Assembly: GCA_035527235.1 (NCBI GenBank)
Contig: DATLAV010000197.1
Location: 1-16,884, forward strand
Reading direction: 5' to 3'
Length of the DNA: 16,884 nucleotides
From: BS750m-G28 sp035527235
Lineage (GTDB): Archaea; Thermoproteota; Bathyarchaeia; TCS64
The notes below the pieces were generated by a model. The model saw only the letters and a program-made list of their open reading frames with translations. It ran no database searches and had not been told where the DNA came from. The translations under genes were made by a program, and so were the position numbers. This document shows positions 13,035 to 16,884 of the stretch, one piece after another (the stretch's first letter is position 1; each line of letters opens with the position of its first letter).

Positions 13035-16000
13035 ATGAGTCACCGTCGTGAGTTCACACTAGGTTCATCATCGATGGCGAGTAGACAGGTGGGGATCCTT
13101 ATCATTTCCCTGGTGATCCTGTCGCAACTGTCATCCGTGAATCTATTAATGCCCATGGATGCCCAGGTAACCCCAAATGCGATTGAAGCCGATTTAATTG
13201 ATTTCATCCTGGAAATACCGTCATCCGATGTTTATGACCCTAAAACGGGGGAAACCGTAGCCCAGTTTAGGGAACGGACGCTGAACGGACAGCAGGATGT
13301 CGTGAAATACCTCCAGGGAATTGGCGTACAGATACTAGAGCAGCACTGGCTCGGCAACTTCATCCTGGCCAGGAGTACGAGCAGTCAGATCGAGATCCTG
13401 CCGAATAACTTGGCCCAAATAAAGTTACACTATGATCAGACTCTAACATACAACTCCATTGCTATTCCCTCTTCATCCACAGGCTATGCATCCGACGACT
13501 GGGACGTCCAGATGATCGGGGCGGAAACCGTCCAGGGGATGGGTTTCACGGGGCAGGGCGTGAAGGTCGCCATCCTAGATTCTGGTGTTTACGCCGACCA
13601 CCCCTCTTTGAGCAGTAGGATCTCGGAGCAGATAGACCTATACAATGGTGACTCTGTCGCCGAGGATCTTGACGGCCACGGAACGGCTCTCGCAGGCATC
13701 GTGGCCAAGTTTGCCCCCTCGGCGGAGCTCCTCATCGTAAAGACCGGTGAGGGAGGGCGCTCACATCAGATGTCGCTGATAAGTGGGGCCGAGTGGGCGG
13801 TTGAGCGTGGCGCTGACGTCGTGCTCATAGCCTCCTCCTTGAAGCCGGCCCAGTCGGATGGCTCCAGCTGGCTCACGATGAAGATGGATGAGCTGTGCGA
13901 CTTCGGGGTCAACGTAGTGACCGCCGTAGGCAACGACGGTCCTGGGTCCAGCTCGCTCACCTCTCCTGCCGATGGTAAGAAGGTCATCGCCGTTGGCTCC
14001 ATAGATAATATAAATCGTATCATGTCGGCCAGCGGTCGTGGACCGACTTTTGACGGCAGGATAAAGCCTGATCTAGTCGCCCCGACCGGGGTCAGCACAA
14101 CTTCATACGAGGGTGGGTACACGACTCTGGGAGGAACGAGTGCCGCCTCGGCAGTGGTGGCGGGTGCCCTAGCTCTGCTCAGGGACGCATACTCGGGAGT
14201 CACCTCCGACTCCGAGATTCTCAAACAGATACTCCTCCAGACGGCGGTGGACTTGGGGGCGGGGTTGCCCGATAACACCTATGGTTATGGCAGGATAAAC
14301 ATCTTAAGGGCGGTAAGCGGCTACGCGCCGGTCATAATACCCGAGTTCAGCTCCGATAAGGTGTTTGGCGGAGACCCGATGACCGTCAGCGTCGCGGTCT
14401 ATAACACCACTGGAAGGCAGTTGAATAAGATACCCAACCTGAAGTATTCGACGGCTCAGATCCTGTATCCTGACGATTCGGTGGTAATGCATACCCTTTT
14501 CGAGCGGGAGACCGGTATATATTCGCAGACATTCCCTACTAGGGTCTCCTATGGTTACGCGAATTTCCAGGTGAGGGTGATTACGACGACGACCTACTTC
14601 GTGGACAGGAAGGTCCAGATTATGCCCGTGAGGATCTCCGGTGTTTTCCTCTCCTCGGTTGAGCTACAGCCTGGGGATAGGCTACTCGTCACAGCGTCGT
14701 TGGAGTGGGGGAGTGAGGCATACACTGAGCCCCTGAGTATCTACTTTAAGGTCTATGATAGTTCAGGTAACTATCGGGGCCAGGTCGTGGAGTCTGTTGC
14801 AGGTAACTCCGTGCAGACCACCATCGACGTCGTGGTTAACGGTTCTTTCAGCGTGCTGGCGTCCCTAGAGGCGGGGGCGATCCCAGGTGATCAGGAGGTG
14901 CTGGATGTGGTGAGTTCGGAGTTCTTCACGGTCTCGGGCTACTCCCGGGTGAACAGGTACTGGACGGCGTTCAACTACGTCTACGAGGAGCTCAAGCTAG
15001 GGCGTTTTGAGTGGGGTGGATCTGAGTACAATGATGCCTACTCCGTGTCCCACGACCCGGCGCTCCTGGAGAGGGCGAGGGGCTACGCCGAGGGGATGTT
15101 CGCACCCGGGTACGACATGTTCGCCGAGGAGCCACTGTCCGAGATCATCGGGAGGACCAGGTTCCTCCTGGAGCTCTACGAGGTGACCGGTGAGGACCGT
15201 TACCTCGCTGAGGGGGTGAGGCGGGCCAACTGGCTGCTCGCAAACCAGTCCTCCAACTATGGCTGGTGGCACGACGCCTCGGGGATGACCTCCGCAGGGC
15301 TGAACACGAGCGTTCAGCTCCATAACATGGAAGCGCTCCTCGCGCTGCAGGCGGCCTACCGGGTCACCGGGGAGGCTGCCTACATGGAGAGGGTCCATGA
15401 GGCCTACTGGGAGAGGTGGGGGCAGTGGGAGACCGGGCTTGATACCGATCTGGAGGTGGTCTACAACCTCCTGAACTATACCCAGAAGATCAATTATCAG
15501 CAGAGGCTGTATTACCTCGCTAAGGGGGCTAAGAACTCTCAGCTGCCCGACGGCGGCTGGGGTGAGGTGGGGGTCGACGGCGGTGTGAGCGAGACGAGCC
15601 TGCGTAACGCCCAGGCGCTCATGCTCTACTACAGCTACACTGGGGACGAGACCTACCTGGATGCGGTGATGGCGGCGCTTGACTGGCTCTGCGACCACAC
15701 GTGGGTCGGTGGGGGCTGGGAGACGCGGTGGTTCACCGGAGAAGGCGGCGACACCTCGCTGGCGCTGCACGCTCTGTCTAGGGTGCTCCCCGTCCTCTTC
15801 CCGACGGCCCGGGTGGACGTGGTCATGCCCGGGAATCTCGCCTTCTACGTGGATGAGGTTGAGTTCAGCTCTGGTCTTATGGGAGTCGCCGAGGTGGAAC
15901 TCCTCCCTGGCGTTCATTATCTGGTGGCGTCAGAGAACTTCACCGTAGACGTGTTAAAGAGGTTCACCCTCTGGAGTGACGGGGAGGCGTCGAACTTCAA

Positions 16001-16700
16001 GGAGTTTACGCTGAGGCTGAACGAACGCCCCTCCTTCATGGCTATCTACAGCACCTTCTACAGGCTCTCGGTCTCCACGAGGTACGGCGAGGCCGAGGGT
16101 TCGGGGTGGTACGTCGTGGGCTCCATGGCGTCCTTCACTGTGGGCCCAGAGGTCGTCGACCTGGGAGGGAGTGAGAGGGCGGTCTTCATGGGCTGGTCGC
16201 AGGAAGCGTTGCCGGATGAGACGTCTCTCTCCGTCTACATGGATGGGGACGTCGAGTTGGAGGCGCTCTGGACCGTCCAGTACCTCCTCACCGTGGGCGT
16301 TGAGCCCGAGGAGGCCGGAGAGCTGCCCGTGGTGACTCCCCCAGGTGATTGGTTCGACGAGGACACAGTGGTCAACTGCCGTGCCCAGGAGATCGAGGGC
16401 TACGACTTCCTGGGGTGGTCCCAGGACGACTCTGAGATGGGCACTCCCCGCGAGTCCATCGACATCACGATGTACAGGGCCCACGATATAGTGGCCAGGT
16501 ACAATGCGTCGGCCCCCGTGGAACCCGAGCCGGAGCCTGAACCTGAACCGGAGCCTGAACCTGAACCCGAGCCTGAGCCCGAGCCGAAGCCGAGCGGTAT
16601 CCCAGGATTCCCATATGAGTCAGTGCTTCTGGGGCTCTCCCTGAGCCTGGCCCTGGTCTGGCTAGCGAGGACGAGGAGAGACCCCCACTTTCCCCGTTGA
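13035..16700 (+). CDS. secreted multidomain S8 subtilase with toroid, repeat modules and membrane anchor
   Basis: This 1221-residue surface protein starts with a signal sequence (hydrophobic VGILIISLVILSQL, cleavage probably near residue 44; ATG 13074 is an alternative start). A propeptide-like region follows, then a subtilase domain (about 165-430) with intact D182 (AILDSGV), H215 (DGHGTALAG), N300 (AVGNDGP) and S369 (GGTSAASA). A beta-rich linker leads to a helical domain (about 640-915) with hairpins repeating VTGEDRYLAEGVRRANWLL, VTGEAAYMERV and YTGDETYLDAV plus PDGGWGE, as in alpha/alpha-toroid folds. After more beta structure come two B-repeat-like modules (FMGWSQ, FLGWSQ), a stalk of 11 Glu-Pro and one Lys-Pro (1163-1186), GFPYES (1191-1196), a transmembrane helix and a basic tail. 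It is probably a cell-surface protease; the toroid's ligand is unknown. Confidence 0.9.
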   Translation: MSHRREFTLGSSSMASRQVGILIISLVILSQLSSVNLLMPMDAQVTPNAIEADLIDFILEIPSSDVYDPKTGETVAQFRERTLNGQQDVVKYLQGIGVQILEQHWLGNFILARSTSSQIEILPNNLAQIKLHYDQTLTYNSIAIPSSSTGYASDDWDVQMIGAETVQGMGFTGQGVKVAILDSGVYADHPSLSSRISEQIDLYNGDSVAEDLDGHGTALAGIVAKFAPSAELLIVKTGEGGRSHQMSLISGAEWAVERGADVVLIASSLKPAQSDGSSWLTMKMDELCDFGVNVVTAVGNDGPGSSSLTSPADGKKVIAVGSIDNINRIMSASGRGPTFDGRIKPDLVAPTGVSTTSYEGGYTTLGGTSAASAVVAGALALLRDAYSGVTSDSEILKQILLQTAVDLGAGLPDNTYGYGRINILRAVSGYAPVIIPEFSSDKVFGGDPMTVSVAVYNTTGRQLNKIPNLKYSTAQILYPDDSVVMHTLFERETGIYSQTFPTRVSYGYANFQVRVITTTTYFVDRKVQIMPVRISGVFLSSVELQPGDRLLVTASLEWGSEAYTEPLSIYFKVYDSSGNYRGQVVESVAGNSVQTTIDVVVNGSFSVLASLEAGAIPGDQEVLDVVSSEFFTVSGYSRVNRYWTAFNYVYEELKLGRFEWGGSEYNDAYSVSHDPALLERARGYAEGMFAPGYDMFAEEPLSEIIGRTRFLLELYEVTGEDRYLAEGVRRANWLLANQSSNYGWWHDASGMTSAGLNTSVQLHNMEALLALQAAYRVTGEAAYMERVHEAYWERWGQWETGLDTDLEVVYNLLNYTQKINYQQRLYYLAKGAKNSQLPDGGWGEVGVDGGVSETSLRNAQALMLYYSYTGDETYLDAVMAALDWLCDHTWVGGGWETRWFTGEGGDTSLALHALSRVLPVLFPTARVDVVMPGNLAFYVDEVEFSSGLMGVAEVELLPGVHYLVASENFTVDVLKRFTLWSDGEASNFKEFTLRLNERPSFMAIYSTFYRLSVSTRYGEAEGSGWYVVGSMASFTVGPEVVDLGGSERAVFMGWSQEALPDETSLSVYMDGDVELEALWTVQYLLTVGVEPEEAGELPVVTPPGDWFDEDTVVNCRAQEIEGYDFLGWSQDDSEMGTPRESIDITMYRAHDIVARYNASAPVEPEPEPEPEPEPEPEPEPEPEPKPSGIPGFPYESVLLGLSLSLALVWLARTRRDPHFPR
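16521..16592 (+). repeat. 12-unit hexanucleotide repeat encoding the Glu-Pro stalk
   Basis: Twelve GAR-CCN-type units encode eleven Glu-Pro and one Lys-Pro dipeptides. Third-position variation (GAA/GAG, CCC/CCG/CCT) shows the array is kept at protein level. Unit number may vary between strains. Confidence 0.9.
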
Positions 16701-16779
16701 TCTCCTCCTTTCTCTCAATTATGGGAATTTTAGAACTGGGCTCCATTGATCCCAGGTATTCGATGCCATGAAAAGAGTC

Positions 16780-16785
16780 TTTAAT
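16780..16785 (+). promoter_or_regulatory. TATA-like box for the last gene
   Basis: TTTAAT lies 35 bp before ATG 16815, the same spacing as for other starts in this window. Confidence 0.4.
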
Positions 16786-16814
16786 CGCCTACATTCTAGA
16801 TTGTGACGTTAGGC

Positions 16815-16884
16815 ATGTCGGGATTCGTTGACATTGTCGGTATCATCGGTGGGGAGCACGACGGTGAGCGCGTCAGGGTTCGGG
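16815..16884 (+). CDS. start of an unidentified gene (cut by the window edge)
   Basis: ATG 16815 opens a frame of 23 codons to the edge, beginning MSGFVDIVGIIGGEHDGERV. Codon use (GTC, ATC, GAG, CGC) fits real genes here and a TATA-like box lies 35 bp upstream. Too little is visible to name a family. Confidence 0.5.
   Translation, partial: MSGFVDIVGIIGGEHDGERVRVR

Noticed and set aside
14997..15917. 306-codon leftward open frame inside the subtilase gene
   Set aside because: High GC codon bias keeps the antisense frame open. The product is His/Pro/Val-rich with no domain, and the sense frame has clear domains.
16521..16592. Hexanucleotide repeat considered as a CRISPR-like or regulatory array
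   Set aside because: There are no spacers; the units are in frame and encode a Glu-Pro stalk.
16737..16758. CTGGG...CCCAG hairpin after the subtilase gene as a terminator
   Set aside because: Only 5 pairs with a 10-nt loop and no T tract directly following; not convincing.
12605..16884. tRNA-Asn 3' end as the attachment site of an integrated element carrying the subtilase gene
   Set aside because: No copy of the tRNA 3' end recurs downstream within the window and no integrase is present; the tRNA is complete with CCA.

Overview
The window looks like a piece of a GC-rich archaeal chromosome, probably from the TACK side (Bathyarchaeia or a relative). The evidence is a complete Rli1/ABCE1, a crenarchaeal PolB1-like family-B DNA polymerase with a C-terminal PCNA-binding box, a short helicase-less XPF-type nuclease with HhH motifs, a DUF211 protein, GatCAB next to tRNA-Asn, TATA boxes placed for leaderless or near-leaderless mRNAs, and frequent GTG/TTG starts. 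The lineage is inferred from protein features, not from a marker search.

Layout. At the left edge a metallo-beta-lactamase-fold protein runs leftward out of the window. It is divergent from a rightward pair: a MobB-type GTPase with an Fe-S domain, overlapping an XPF/ERCC4 nuclease by 8 nt. Then come a small helical protein of unknown function and the ribosome-recycling ATPase Rli1. A palindrome-rich gap of about 320 bp separates rli1 from a leftward VIT1/CCC1-family metal-transporter homologue. Divergent from that lies a DUF211-agmatinase operon, followed by the DNA polymerase on its own promoter.

The gatC-gatA-gatB operon has 4-nt overlaps at both junctions. GatCAB makes Asn-tRNA(Asn) by transamidation, and the gene for tRNA-Asn(GTT) overlaps the last five codons and the stop codon of gatB. 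Enzyme and substrate tRNA are therefore physically fused at the DNA level, and probably on one transcript. This is the most unusual feature of the window.

After a 354-bp AT-richer spacer with a strong hairpin and a T tract comes a 1221-residue secreted subtilase. It has an intact Asp-His-Ser triad, an alpha-toroid-like helical-hairpin domain, two InlB/B-repeat-like modules, a Glu-Pro stalk and a C-terminal membrane anchor carrying a GFPYES motif. A new rightward gene begins just before the right edge.

Most of the window is housekeeping. I see no CRISPR array, transposon, integrase, restriction or toxin-antitoxin system. Points worth a second look are the gatB/tRNA-Asn overlap, the multidomain surface protease, and the inverted repeats around the VIT gene.
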